A DNA stretch of 64,000 nt, taken from Streptococcus uberis (GTDB lineage: Bacteria; Bacillota; Bacilli; Lactobacillales; Streptococcaceae). Numbering within the stretch: the first letter of the stretch is position 1; every line of letters starts with the position of its first letter. The position numbers and the translations under genes were made by a program. The stretch covers positions 1,645,001-1,709,000 of the forward strand of contig NZ_LS483397.1 of the NCBI RefSeq assembly GCF_900475595.1. The letters run 5' to 3'. The notes below the pieces were generated by a model. The model saw only the letters and a program-made list of their open reading frames with translations. It did not search any database and was not told the origin of the DNA. Of this stretch, positions 10,405 through 17,660 are shown piece by piece.

Positions 10405-10552
10405 CTATTCTATTATTGTTTTAGGATTGATATTTTCTTTTTTTGTTATTTTCTTTTTTGAACGGATTGCTTCACTTTAAACTTCAAGTTATTAAATCGA
10501 GTATTTGTATGAATTTTATATATTTGCCAAGTTCTTTTTTCAAAGTGTCTAG

Positions 10553-10575
10553 AAAAGAAGCTTACTGCTTCTCTT
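10553..10575 (-). terminator. Terminator of the 170-residue membrane protein gene
   Basis: Stem of 9 bp with one G-T pair (10553-10561 with 10567-10575), loop AGTAA-like, followed by a short T-run on the minus strand. The stretch 10405-10552 otherwise shows no clear gene. Confidence 0.55.
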
Positions 10576-10600
10576 AATGGATGTTGTCGCCACGTAACTA

Positions 10601-11113
10601 CTAAAAGCCTGCTTCTTCCTTTTTTTCTATACCAATGCTATAATTTTTCTTATTTGGATTGAATGGGAATACGATAAATCTATTAGGTGTTTCTACTTCT
10701 AAAAAGTAATCATGTCTATACACAAGGAATTCAGAAAGAGCAAAATAATAACTAGTAGTTGAGTACGGTTCTAGAGTGATTGGTAATGTTTTTGTTTCAG
10801 CATCCATTTTTGTGAAAAACCTATGGTCTCTATCAATGACATTTCTCTTTTCATTTATAAGTTCGCCCACATTTGAAGAATAACTTTGAGACTCTTCTAG
10901 TGTCGCTGTTAAGTTTTCAATTGTTAACGGCAAAGAAGATTCGTTTACAAAAGTTAATTCTACATACATTACCTTTTCTTCAGTGTCAAAAATTGCTTGG
11001 GAATTATTTAATCCTAATCTGTACAGTTCTCGATAATGTTTAGAAATGAAAATGTACACGGAAATTGCCAAAGATACTATTGCAATCGCAAGTGATAGGT
11101 TATCTTTATCCAT
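10601..11113 (-). CDS. Hypothetical membrane-anchored protein
   Basis: No family recognised. The 170-residue product has one N-terminal membrane segment (about residues 7-24, LAIAIVSLAISVYIFI), a short basic stretch, then a soluble domain predicted beta-rich by its alternating pattern. The hydrophobic helix lacks a lipobox or signal-peptidase site, so an anchored protein is likelier than a secreted one; orientation is uncertain. It lies alone on the minus strand in the decayed element with its own terminator. A start at ATG 11113 follows a weak AAAAAATGG context without a strong ribosome site. Confidence 0.55.
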   Translation of the reverse strand: MDKDNLSLAIAIVSLAISVYIFISKHYRELYRLGLNNSQAIFDTEEKVMYVELTFVNESSLPLTIENLTATLEESQSYSSNVGELINEKRNVIDRDHRFFTKMDAETKTLPITLEPYSTTSYYFALSEFLVYRHDYFLEVETPNRFIVFPFNPNKKNYSIGIEKKEEAGF

Positions 11114-11162
11114 TTTTTAACTCAATATTTTTATTTTAATTATAGAACAAGGGAGTAAATTA

Positions 11163-11190
11163 AAAACAGTACCATTTAAGGTGCTGTTTT
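11163..11190 (-). terminator. Terminator of the 330-residue lipoprotein gene
   Basis: AAAACAGTACC (11163-11173 region) pairs with GGTGCTGTTTT (11180-11190) with one G-T pair; a T-run follows on the minus strand. Confidence 0.65.
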
Positions 11191-12181
11191 ATTTATCTTT
11201 CACATTCTTAACCCAATAATCAAAGTTAGACTTCAAGCCATTTTTAGTTGTTCCATCTGGAGCAGTTTGACGTATCCAATTTAAAAATTGAAGAGCCTCA
11301 TCGCCTTTAAGAATCAATGTATTATCTACTTTGTACCCATTAGAGGTCTGAAAAACCATACCAGTTTCTGTTCTTCCCTCACTTGTAATTGCAGAGTCAG
11401 GTTGAATATAAAAACCATCTCTTATAATTGATCCGTTGCTATCTGTTATTGGTTTATTAATATAATCTCTCAGGTGGACATAAACAGTTGTGTATTGAGG
11501 TTTTTGATTAGTTTGTGCTTGCGATTGTTCAGCTGTTATTTGGCTATCGGATTTATTTTCTGATGTTGGCGATGATGGTTCGTTGGAAATGGATGACATC
11601 TGCTTTCTCACATATTGTTCATCGTAACCTTTGTTATTAGTCCATGATAATTTAGATAAATTTTCTTTTTTATCATTAGCAAGTCCTAATTCACGTTGAT
11701 CAAATTCAGTCATTTGTATATCAACCTTTTGTTTTAAAATTTCTATTGACTTTCCATTTTTCCCAATTTGCATGACTTGTTCTTTACCTTTTTCATCAGG
11801 TAGTGTCCATTCATAATACGCTATTTTACCACTGATATAAATAGTAAATGAACTCCTGTAATTAAGTGTGAACGTGTTTGCTTTAACAAGCAGAACAGGT
11901 TTTCCTGATTGTAAATAATAGATAGCACCTGCATGCGATCCGTCACCAACAATTAACTCATCGACTCCATCTTTATTTATGTCTTTAAAAACATATTTTT
12001 CTATGGTTTTATCTTTTTCTATTTCTTGAATCAAACTATCATATGATTTTCTACTATTCTTACTTGTTTGTGCTACATTATTATCTTTTTTAACGATTTT
12101 TCGGGTATTTCTCTTATCTCCATTAGAACATCCAACTAACATTAGTCCGATTGTTAATATAATAAATGGCTTAATTTTCAT
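11189..12181 (-). CDS. Putative lipoprotein with EF-hand-like loop
   Basis: A 330-residue exported protein. The N-terminus is a lipoprotein signal with lipobox LVGC (Cys18), so it should be diacylglyceryl-anchored outside the membrane. Residues 67-76 (DINKDGVDEL) resemble a calcium-binding dockerin/VCBS-type loop, in a repeat-like segment comparing a stored value with a displayed quantity in related proteins. A Ser/Thr/Gln-rich linker near residues 200-230 leads to a C-terminal domain of unknown function. It is cargo of the decayed element, followed by its own terminator. Function unknown. Confidence 0.65.
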   Translation of the reverse strand: MKIKPFIILTIGLMLVGCSNGDKRNTRKIVKKDNNVAQTSKNSRKSYDSLIQEIEKDKTIEKYVFKDINKDGVDELIVGDGSHAGAIYYLQSGKPVLLVKANTFTLNYRSSFTIYISGKIAYYEWTLPDEKGKEQVMQIGKNGKSIEILKQKVDIQMTEFDQRELGLANDKKENLSKLSWTNNKGYDEQYVRKQMSSISNEPSSPTSENKSDSQITAEQSQAQTNQKPQYTTVYVHLRDYINKPITDSNGSIIRDGFYIQPDSAITSEGRTETGMVFQTSNGYKVDNTLILKGDEALQFLNWIRQTAPDGTTKNGLKSNFDYWVKNVKDK

Positions 12182-12351
12182 AATAATACTCCTTTAATGT
12201 CATTTTACCATTAAAACATTTATCAGAGTTCAATTATCAAATTTTTTCTATACTAATTACATTTTTGCAATAAAAAAGCCACCGCCTAGCAGTGACAAAA
12301 TACGACAACAGAATAACAACTATAAAACTCAAAAAAAGTAAATTACAAGAA

Positions 12352-12771
12352 ATGGATATCAACTTTAGTGATAATTTACTCATATTAAAAGTTGAAACGT
12401 GCTTAGAATGGCAATGTCAGGATCACAAAAATATTGCGGGTCAGTCCATTTGGGAAATCGGTCGCAGGTTAAATCACGTTAAAGAAAATGATTTGGCGCA
12501 TGGTCAGTTTGAAAAATGGGTAGAGAACTTGGGAATGGCTACTAGTGAAGCTAGAAAATTCATGACTGTAGCAAAACGACTTCCAAATCGTTCAACGTTG
12601 AACGATTTAGGAACATCTGCTTTATACCTCATCGCAACTCTACCAGAAGAAGAAAAGCAAACCCAGCTTGAAAAAGTAGAGCAAGGCGACAATCCAACAG
12701 TAAGAGACTTACAAGACCTCAAACGTAAGTTAAAGGATTCAGAGGACGAATTGGTTAGATACATAGTTTAA
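12352..12771 (+). CDS. DUF3102 domain protein, probably truncated
   Basis: The IAGQSIWEIGRRLNHVKENDLAHGQF-type block (kept short here) followed by a winged-helix-like region is typical of DUF3102 proteins of phages and conjugative elements, which usually continue into a long C-terminal coiled coil. Here the product stops after about 139 residues, soon after the start of that coiled coil (LKRKLKDSEDEL), so it looks shortened. I use ATG 12352; a GTG at 12292 is in frame but has no ribosome site. A 26-bp sequence inside the gene recurs at 13745-13770. Role unknown; DNA binding is plausible. Confidence 0.5.
   Translation: MDINFSDNLLILKVETCLEWQCQDHKNIAGQSIWEIGRRLNHVKENDLAHGQFEKWVENLGMATSEARKFMTVAKRLPNRSTLNDLGTSALYLIATLPEEEKQTQLEKVEQGDNPTVRDLQDLKRKLKDSEDELVRYIV
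12395..12420. repeat. 26-bp direct repeat, copy 1
   Basis: AAACGTGCTTAGAATGGCAA followed by TGTCAG, identical to 13745-13770. This copy lies within the DUF3102 frame, encoding a poorly conserved ETCLEWQCQ segment. Confidence 0.8.
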
Positions 12772-12893
12772 TCAAAAAATAGTATTGGCAAAAATACACT
12801 TTAAAAGTTTGATATTTTAAAAAAAGTATTAAAAAGTTGAAAAATATTATATAATGTAAATGTTTACGAATTATTTATGAAAAGGAATTTAGG

Positions 12894-13685
12894 ATGAAAA
12901 AGAAATTTTTAACCGTTTTATTATTTATGGCTGTCTTAACTCTTGTTGGATGTTCCAAGTCCTCAAATACGAAAAAAGAGACAAAATACTATGATCAAGA
13001 TTTTATCACTGCTTTACAAGACGGTATGATCGCAAGATGGGATTATATCGCTAAAAAAGATAAAGATAAAAAACACGTAGATAGCGGTAGTGATTATCAA
13101 AAATTTGTAAATTTAGAATTAAAAACTATTTCAAAATATGAGAATTTGAAATTCAAAGATTCTAAGTTGAAAGAATATGCAATTTCATATATCAATGAGA
13201 TGAATAACGGTTTGAAAGTAGCAAAAACGTTTGGCTCAGAATCTTTTGATCAAAAATGGTATGAACATCAAAATCGAAGAAAAGAGTTAATTGTTGAAAT
13301 TAATAGAATTCAAAAACTAAAAGTTCCTGAAAAACACCAACACTGGATTGATGAACTTTTAGCTGGTGGTAAAGAAGTTAAACAAAATAATAAAAATGAA
13401 CAAGTTGTAAAAGATTTTGTTAATAAAATTGAGTTTGCTCGTAATGAGGAAAAATCTGATGAACATACTTCATATTATGAAGTAACAGTAGAAAATACAA
13501 CTGGATTAACTATTAAAGAGTTAGGTATAGAGGTTAAATTACTTGATGCAAATGGTGTAGTTGTTGGTACTGAATATATAAATGCTCCAAATTGGGCAAA
13601 AAATGAGAAACGTCTACTAGGATTCATGGCTTTTAAAGATTTTGAAAAAACTGAATATGTTGTTTTATATCAAGAAACAGAATAA
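12894..13685 (+). CDS. Lipoprotein with C-terminal FxLYD-like domain
   Basis: A 263-residue exported protein with lipobox LVGC (Cys20). The middle is Lys/Glu-rich and helical (about residues 30-165). The last 90 residues form an immunoglobulin-like beta domain of the type found in FxLYD/DUF proteins (YYEVTVENTTGLTIKELGIEVKL is its core, shown in part). ATG follows AAAAGGAATTTAGG. An intrinsic terminator follows directly. It is element cargo on the opposite strand from the other lipoprotein. Function unknown; surface interaction is an inference. Confidence 0.6.
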   Translation: MKKKFLTVLLFMAVLTLVGCSKSSNTKKETKYYDQDFITALQDGMIARWDYIAKKDKDKKHVDSGSDYQKFVNLELKTISKYENLKFKDSKLKEYAISYINEMNNGLKVAKTFGSESFDQKWYEHQNRRKELIVEINRIQKLKVPEKHQHWIDELLAGGKEVKQNNKNEQVVKDFVNKIEFARNEEKSDEHTSYYEVTVENTTGLTIKELGIEVKLLDANGVVVGTEYINAPNWAKNEKRLLGFMAFKDFEKTEYVVLYQETE

Positions 13686-13690
13686 AAAAT

Positions 13691-13715
13691 AGCAGGCATT
13701 TAATGCTTGCTTTTT
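13691..13715 (+). terminator. Terminator after lipoprotein gene
   Basis: AGCAGGCATT (13691-13700) pairs with AATGCTTGCT (13702-13711) with one G-T pair, followed by TTTTT. Confidence 0.75.
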
Positions 13716-13744
13716 CCGTGGTTAATCATAGGTATTGTATTTTA

Positions 13745-13770
13745 AAACGTGCTTAGAATGGCAATGTCAG
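13745..13770. repeat. 26-bp direct repeat, copy 2
   Basis: Exact copy of 12395-12420 in non-coding sequence between the lipoprotein terminator and the end of the minus-strand hypothetical gene. Confidence 0.8.
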
Positions 13771-13776
13771 CACTCT

Positions 13777-14058
13777 TCATAATCTCATTAGTGGTAAAAT
13801 CGTGATACCAGTAAAATTATAGACATTGTCTTCTAACTTAAAGTTAAATCTGATATTTCTCAAAATATTACAGTTGCTGGCATTTAAAATAAAATAATTC
13901 TTACCACTTGATCTCATACAGTGCAAAATATCGTCTTTTAAAAAGACGGGTGGTTCTACCATTGTAGAATACTTTAAAAACATTTCCTCGTATTGTCGAT
14001 AGTTTTTAGAATAATAATCAAAATCAGCTGCTGACTTTTCTTTATATCCGTATTTCAT
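13777..14058 (-). CDS. Hypothetical protein, possibly leaderless
   Basis: A 93-residue reading frame with no recognised family. It is Tyr/Lys-rich at the start (MKYGYKEKSAADFDYYSKNY) and lacks a signal peptide or membrane segment. On the minus strand TTACTA (14087-14092) and TATAAT (14065-14070) are 16 bp apart, and the ATG at 14058 would fall at about +1, so translation would be leaderless. A TTG at 14073 is an alternative start inside the promoter and less likely. It could be a fragment of a larger element gene. Confidence 0.4.
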   Translation of the reverse strand: MKYGYKEKSAADFDYYSKNYRQYEEMFLKYSTMVEPPVFLKDDILHCMRSSGKNYFILNASNCNILRNIRFNFKLEDNVYNFTGITILPLMRL

Positions 14059-14064
14059 AAGCAC

Positions 14065-14092
14065 ATTATACAAAATTAGGGTATACTAGTAA
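14065..14092 (-). promoter_or_regulatory. Promoter of the 93-residue hypothetical gene
   Basis: TTACTA and TATAAT, 16-bp spacer, on the minus strand. The start codon is six bases past the -10 box. Confidence 0.4.
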
Positions 14093-14209
14093 TGTTATAA
14101 CTTTACACATTGAGCACGGGGTATACCTACCCCACCGACCCATTTTTAAGTACTTCCCGATGTATTATACATTTTTTCTCACGTTAGGATTTAGAACTCT
14201 TTTTAGTAT

Positions 14210-14237
14210 TTTACTTTATTATGAAAAGTGGTAAAAT
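14210..14237 (+). promoter_or_regulatory. Promoter upstream of the 23-residue peptide gene
   Basis: TTTACT (14210-14215), 16-bp spacer ending in TGG, TAAAAT (14232-14237). The resulting leader of about 140 nt contains a small GGTAA/TTACC hairpin. The rest of 14074-14380 shows a GGGGTA/TACCCC hairpin near 14117 and no gene. Confidence 0.45.
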
Positions 14238-14381
14238 ACACTTAGGTAAGGTTCTTACCAAAACCTATTTACAATATCGACTTAACAATTTCGATTAGTA
14301 GTTTAATTATTTCTAGTAGCGCAATTACTATTGATAATTTTACTAATCTATCTTGTTGAGTCTTTTTTTGGAGATAACAAT

Positions 14382-14453
14382 ATGAGTAAATTAATCATTG
14401 TAGCTATCCTAGCCATTATAATAGCTATGTACGCTGGCGATAGAAAAAAATAA
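14382..14453 (+). CDS. 23-residue hydrophobic peptide
   Basis: MSKLIIVAILAIIIAMYAGD plus RKK: a single membrane-spanning stretch with a basic C-terminus. It has a good ribosome site (GGAG, 8 bases before ATG) and a promoter 140 bp upstream. Size and shape resemble type I toxin peptides or small membrane regulators, but no family match can be claimed and no antisense RNA was identified. It sits in the decayed element just upstream of the two paralogous small genes. Confidence 0.4.
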   Translation: MSKLIIVAILAIIIAMYAGDRKK

Positions 14454-14464
14454 AAGTTTTATAA

Positions 14465-14493
14465 TTGACAACGTTTTCAAACAGGATTATAAT
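14465..14493 (+). promoter_or_regulatory. Promoter of the 85-residue gene with operator-like spacer
   Basis: TTGACA, 17-bp spacer beginning ACGTTTTCAAA, then TATAAT. The -35 plus spacer start is one mismatch from a CcpA cre consensus. The promoter at 14865-14893 has the same design. Confidence 0.7.
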
Positions 14494-14530
14494 TACTTCA
14501 AAATTATAAAAAGAAACGAGATTATACATT

Positions 14531-14788
14531 ATGGTTTTAGGAAAAAATGGTTATAATTACACAATCGAATTTAAGAATACTGATCAAGTAATTGACTTGA
14601 AAAGTAATTCAAATATAATGGAACACGTTGAAGTTTTAAAACACCTAAATGATAATATGTATTATGTTCTTTCTCAAAAGAATGATAAAAATTTAAAAGA
14701 GCTACTTATGGCAGAATTTAACCTCCAAGCAAACCAAGTAATAGTTGTTGTGCCAAGAGGTGTTATGGGTCTGGGTGGATTTATGTAA
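14531..14788 (+). CDS. Small protein, paralogue of the next gene (short form)
   Basis: No known family. The 85-residue soluble protein aligns along its length with the C-terminal part of the 115-residue product that follows: shared pattern G-x-NY-x-I near the start, LK-LL/LKDL-x-EF-L in the middle and a hydrophobic end. The last residues are glycine-rich (GVMGLGGFM). It has no membrane segment, unlike its paralogue. It is transcribed from a near-consensus promoter and followed by a weak terminator. Confidence 0.55.
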   Translation: MVLGKNGYNYTIEFKNTDQVIDLKSNSNIMEHVEVLKHLNDNMYYVLSQKNDKNLKELLMAEFNLQANQVIVVVPRGVMGLGGFM

Positions 14789-14807
14789 CTAACTAATTGA
14801 GATAAAA

Positions 14808-14840
14808 AATAAGCGCCCCTAAAGGTGCCTATTTCTTTAT
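14808..14840 (+). terminator. Terminator after the 85-residue gene
   Basis: AATA-GCGCC (14808-14817) pairs with GGTGC-TATT (14824-14833) with one internal mismatch, followed by TCTTTAT. Confidence 0.45.
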
Positions 14841-14864
14841 AATATAAAAATTAACTGGTATTTA

Positions 14865-14893
14865 TTGATAACGTTTTCAAATAAGAATATAAT
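14865..14893 (+). promoter_or_regulatory. Promoter of the 115-residue gene with operator-like spacer
   Basis: TTGATA, 17-bp spacer beginning ACGTTTTCAAA, then TATAAT. The first 11 spacer bases are identical to those at 14471-14481. Confidence 0.7.
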
Positions 14894-14926
14894 CATCTCA
14901 ATTTATTAAGAAGGCTTGGTAAGAAC

Positions 14927-15274
14927 ATGGATATATTTATAAGATTATTAGGACTACTACTTATTATTTTTGTAATTTGGCTTATTTTTTATTTATTAAA
15001 TAGAACAAATAGAAAAGCGATTGAGATAACGGGACAAAATTATTTAATAACTGTAAACTCGGCAAAAAATATTGATTTAGAAAATAATAAAAAAATACGT
15101 CAAGTAGTCCGTATCATTTCCCATAATAAAGATAATTCTACATATTCAATTCAATCAAAAAAAGACGCTAAATTCCTAAAAGATCTAATAAAATCAGAAT
15201 TTGATTTAACAAAACAGGAAATTGAAGTTAAAAGAGTAACTTCAAAAGTATTATTTGGAGCTCCTCTAATTTAA
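14927..15274 (+). CDS. Small membrane protein, paralogue of the previous gene (long form)
   Basis: A 115-residue product with a strongly hydrophobic N-terminal segment (about residues 4-25) then a basic residue cluster and a cytosolic domain similar to the upstream 85-residue protein. The pair therefore looks like one soluble and one membrane-anchored version of the same domain. Each has its own promoter with the same spacer motif. An intrinsic terminator follows. Function unknown; the family resemblance is seen in the sequence, the shared control is inference. Confidence 0.55.
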   Translation: MDIFIRLLGLLLIIFVIWLIFYLLNRTNRKAIEITGQNYLITVNSAKNIDLENNKKIRQVVRIISHNKDNSTYSIQSKKDAKFLKDLIKSEFDLTKQEIEVKRVTSKVLFGAPLI

Positions 15275-15330
15275 AGGAAGTAATAGATTAAATAGTAAAA
15301 TATTTAAATTCAATCGATCATTAGTACTTT

Positions 15331-15358
15331 AAAAGACACCATAATAGGTGCCTTTTTT
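15331..15358 (+). terminator. Terminator after the 115-residue gene
   Basis: AAAAGACACC (15331-15340) and GGTGCCTTTT (15347-15356) form a 10-bp stem with one mismatch, followed by TTCTT. Confidence 0.7.
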
Positions 15359-15398
15359 CTTGCTTGTGGGACTCATTTTTTAAAATATATTAAATTTC

Positions 15399-15418
15399 AG
15401 CTTCCATTTTGGCTTGCT
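15399..15418. repeat. Putative attR core
   Basis: AGCTTCCATTTTGGCTTGCT, identical to 9475-9494. Between it and the corA promoter (15419-15544) I see only AT-rich sequence with a short direct repeat of AATATTT-GAAAAGC. Confidence 0.7.
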
Positions 15419-15544
15419 TTGGCTTACTATCTAAACCAATATTTAGAAAAGCTAATATTTTGAAAAGCCTATACTTAAGCATTAATAGCATTTATAGCTA
15501 TTAAACGTTTTTATCTCGCAATAACAAAATTTTCTAATATTCAG

Positions 15545-15575
15545 TTGACCCAAATCCAGGCTTTTATAGTATAAT
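15545..15575 (+). promoter_or_regulatory. Possible corA promoter
   Basis: TTGACC (15545-15550) and TATAAT (15570-15575), but with a 19-bp spacer. The corA leader of about 115 nt shows no recognised magnesium riboswitch. Confidence 0.35.
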
Positions 15576-15699
15576 AAGATAGTGTTTAGTTAAAATTGGG
15601 ATAGTACGTGTTACAAGTTGTTTTCACAAATTTTCACGTTTTTCATCTCCGTTTGCACTCATTTAAAACAATCAATATCATGTAAAAGGAGGGCTTGTC

Positions 15700-16644
15700 A
15701 TGAAACAAATGTTTCTTTCATCAGCAATAGAATTTAAAGAAATTGAAACATTCGAGCCAGGGGCTTGGATAAAATTGGTAAACCCTTCCCAAGAAGAATC
15801 TCTTGAAATTGCTGAACAATTTAACATTGATATTGAAGACTTAAGAGCACCACTCGATATCGAAGAAACATCACGTATTGCTGTTGAAGATGACTATACC
15901 TTAATCATTGTCGACGTTCCAACTTATGAAGAGCGTAACAATAAAAGTTATTATATAACGGTTCCACTTGGCATTATCGTTACCGAGCAAGCTGTGATTA
16001 CAACCTGCTTACACGAACTCACTCTCTTTGATAACTTCCATAACAAAAGGGTGAAAAACTTCTATACCTTCATGAAAACTCGCTTTGTTTTTCAAATTCT
16101 TTATAGAAATGCAGAGCTCTTTTTAACAGCCCTCCGTACCATCGATCGTCAGAGTGATCGTTTGGAGGCCAGGCTAGAAGCGGCAACACGTAATGAAGAA
16201 TTAATTGACATGATGGAGCTTGAAAAATCCATTGTCTATTTAAAAGCTTCGCTTAAATTTAATGAACGAATCGTCAAAAAATTGTCTAGCAGCACTAGCT
16301 CCTTGAAAAAGTATATTGAAGATGAAGATCTTTTAGAAGACACTCTCATCGAAACCCAACAGGCTATCGAAATGGCAGGAATCTATGAAAAAATCTTGAA
16401 CGCCATGACCGAAACAACTGCTTCTATCATTAATAACAACCAGAATACGATTATGAAAACTCTGGCTTTAATGACCATGACTTTGGATATCCCAACAGTT
16501 ATTTTTTCTGCCTACGGGATGAACTTCCAAAACAACTGGATGCCATTTAATGATTTAGAACATGGCTTTTTCCTAATCGTTCTCATTGCTGCACTAGGTT
16601 CTTCTGGTGTCATTATCTACTTCTTAAGGAAGAAGTGGTTTTAA
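15700..16644 (+). CDS. corA: CorA-family magnesium/divalent cation channel
   Basis: Homopentameric membrane channel for Mg2+ (or Co2+/Ni2+). The 314-residue protein has the large N-terminal cytosolic alpha/beta domain, the long stalk helix and two C-terminal membrane segments, with the family's pore signature YGMNF at residues 272-276 between them and a basic C-terminal end (RKKWF). ATG follows AAAAGGAGGG. It is likely a single-gene transcript starting outside the decayed element. Confidence 0.93.
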   Translation: MKQMFLSSAIEFKEIETFEPGAWIKLVNPSQEESLEIAEQFNIDIEDLRAPLDIEETSRIAVEDDYTLIIVDVPTYEERNNKSYYITVPLGIIVTEQAVITTCLHELTLFDNFHNKRVKNFYTFMKTRFVFQILYRNAELFLTALRTIDRQSDRLEARLEAATRNEELIDMMELEKSIVYLKASLKFNERIVKKLSSSTSSLKKYIEDEDLLEDTLIETQQAIEMAGIYEKILNAMTETTASIINNNQNTIMKTLALMTMTLDIPTVIFSAYGMNFQNNWMPFNDLEHGFFLIVLIAALGSSGVIIYFLRKKWF

Positions 16645-16880
16645 TTGTTCAAGCACTATTGCAATTTCATCGCTAATAGTGCTACGGGAGTCGCTATAAC
16701 AACTCCCTAGAACACTCACTAGCTCAGAAGAAAAGAAATATCGTCTTTTCTTCTGAGCGTCGTTACTTGAAAAACTCTTTTCTAAACTGTCGTGATGGAG
16801 TCTAACTGTCTTTTCTTATCTGTCGTAATAAGATTTGGGGGTCGTGATTTGTAGTCGATGTGACTCTCTGACATTTTCAG
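16645..16880. other. Hairpin-rich spacer with GTCG-box repeats
   Basis: No gene seen. Three successive hairpins: AGCACTATT/AATAGTGCT, GGGAGT/ACTCCC and a perfect 14-bp stem (16722-16735 with 16745-16758, loop of 9). None is followed by a T-run on either strand. Downstream, GTCGTNAT-like boxes occur at 16759, 16789, 16822 and 16841, with related GTCG words at 16690 and 16854. It may be a structured RNA or a regulator-binding array. Confidence 0.4.
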
Positions 16881-16907
16881 ATATAAAGAAATCATATTGT
16901 TCATTAC

Positions 16908-16936
16908 TTATTTATTGGAATAAAAAGTTATAAAAT
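16908..16936 (+). promoter_or_regulatory. Possible promoter of the DUF1129 gene
   Basis: TTATTT (16908-16913), 17-bp spacer, TAAAAT (16931-16936). AT-rich background makes this a weak call. Confidence 0.35.
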
Positions 16937-16957
16937 AAAATTAACTAAGGAGATATA

Positions 16958-17623
16958 ATGGATTTTCAAAATCTTACTAAAAAAAATCAAGAATTTATTC
17001 ATATTGCAACTAATCGTCTGATTCAAGATGGTAAATCAGATCAAGAAATTAAAGACATTTTAGAAGAAACCGTACCAACTATTTTAGAAAAACAAGCTAA
17101 GGGCATTCCTGCTCGTTCATTTCTAGGTGCACCAACTGCATGGGCAGCTTCTTTTTCTGAAAAAGCTGTTGCTAAAAACTCTTCTACTAACAAAGTAGAA
17201 GAACCCAAGAACACCAACCCTTGGTTAATGTGGTTAGATACCTCATTACTTTTTATTGGGATTGTAGCTTTATTAAATGGCATCATGACTTTCTTTAATA
17301 CCAACGCTACTGTTACTGGTTTAATGTCCTTATTGGCTCTTGGTTTTGGAGGTGGAGCATCTATGTATGCCACCTACTATTTCATCTATCGCCATATGGG
17401 TAAACCAAAAAGTGAAAGACCAGGCTGGTTTAAAATTATTGGAGCACTATCACTTGCTATGCTAGTTTGGGTGACACTTTATTACGCAACAGCCTTTTTA
17501 CCAAAAGCTTTGAATCCACAATTACCACCAATCGTACTCATTCTTATTGGTGGCGCAGCTATTGCCCTTCGCTATTACTTACAAAAGAAATACAATGTTC
17601 AAAATGCAATGTCAGCGCAATAA
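16958..17623 (+). CDS. DUF1129 family membrane protein
   Basis: A 221-residue protein of a streptococcal/lactobacillar DUF1129 family often encoded next to corA. The N-terminal 80 residues are soluble and helical (NLTKKNQEFIHIATNRLIQD opening); four membrane segments follow between about residues 90 and 210. ATG follows AAGGAG. The family has no established function. A strong terminator follows. Confidence 0.75.
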   Translation: MDFQNLTKKNQEFIHIATNRLIQDGKSDQEIKDILEETVPTILEKQAKGIPARSFLGAPTAWAASFSEKAVAKNSSTNKVEEPKNTNPWLMWLDTSLLFIGIVALLNGIMTFFNTNATVTGLMSLLALGFGGGASMYATYYFIYRHMGKPKSERPGWFKIIGALSLAMLVWVTLYYATAFLPKALNPQLPPIVLILIGGAAIALRYYLQKKYNVQNAMSAQ

Positions 17624-17628
17624 TAACA

Positions 17629-17660
17629 AATACCCTTGGAAAGATTTCCAAAGGTATTTT
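17629..17660 (+). terminator. Terminator after the DUF1129 gene
   Basis: AATACCCTTGGAAA (17629-17642) pairs with TTTCCAAAGGTATT (17645-17658) with one mismatch, then a T-rich tract. Confidence 0.8.

Larger units (their letters stand above)
9475..15418. mobile_element. Decayed integrative element bounded by 20-bp direct repeats
   Basis: The identical 20-mer at 9475-9494 and 15399-15418 brackets about 5.9 kb inserted between uvrA and corA. The left copy touches the 3' end of a tyrosine integrase gene, the normal geometry of an attL site. Inside are the integrase remnant, a DUF3102 protein common in phages and conjugative elements, lipoproteins and small hypothetical genes. No replication, relaxase, capsid or excisionase gene is recognisable, and the integrase is 5'-truncated, so it is probably immobile. 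Confidence 0.7.

Noticed and set aside
10405..10600. A reading frame with WRQHPLREAVSFFSRHFEKR as a transposase or integrase remnant
   Set aside because: No family could be recognised, it has no start, and it overlaps the terminator hairpin.
14281..14380. Minus-strand amphipathic string resembling a small lytic peptide (LSIVIALLEIIKLLIEIVKS)
   Set aside because: It has no ATG, GTG or TTG start in frame and no ribosome site, so it is probably a chance reading of AT-rich DNA.
15576..15699. Magnesium riboswitch before corA
   Set aside because: No matching structure or conserved core seen in the 124-nt leader.
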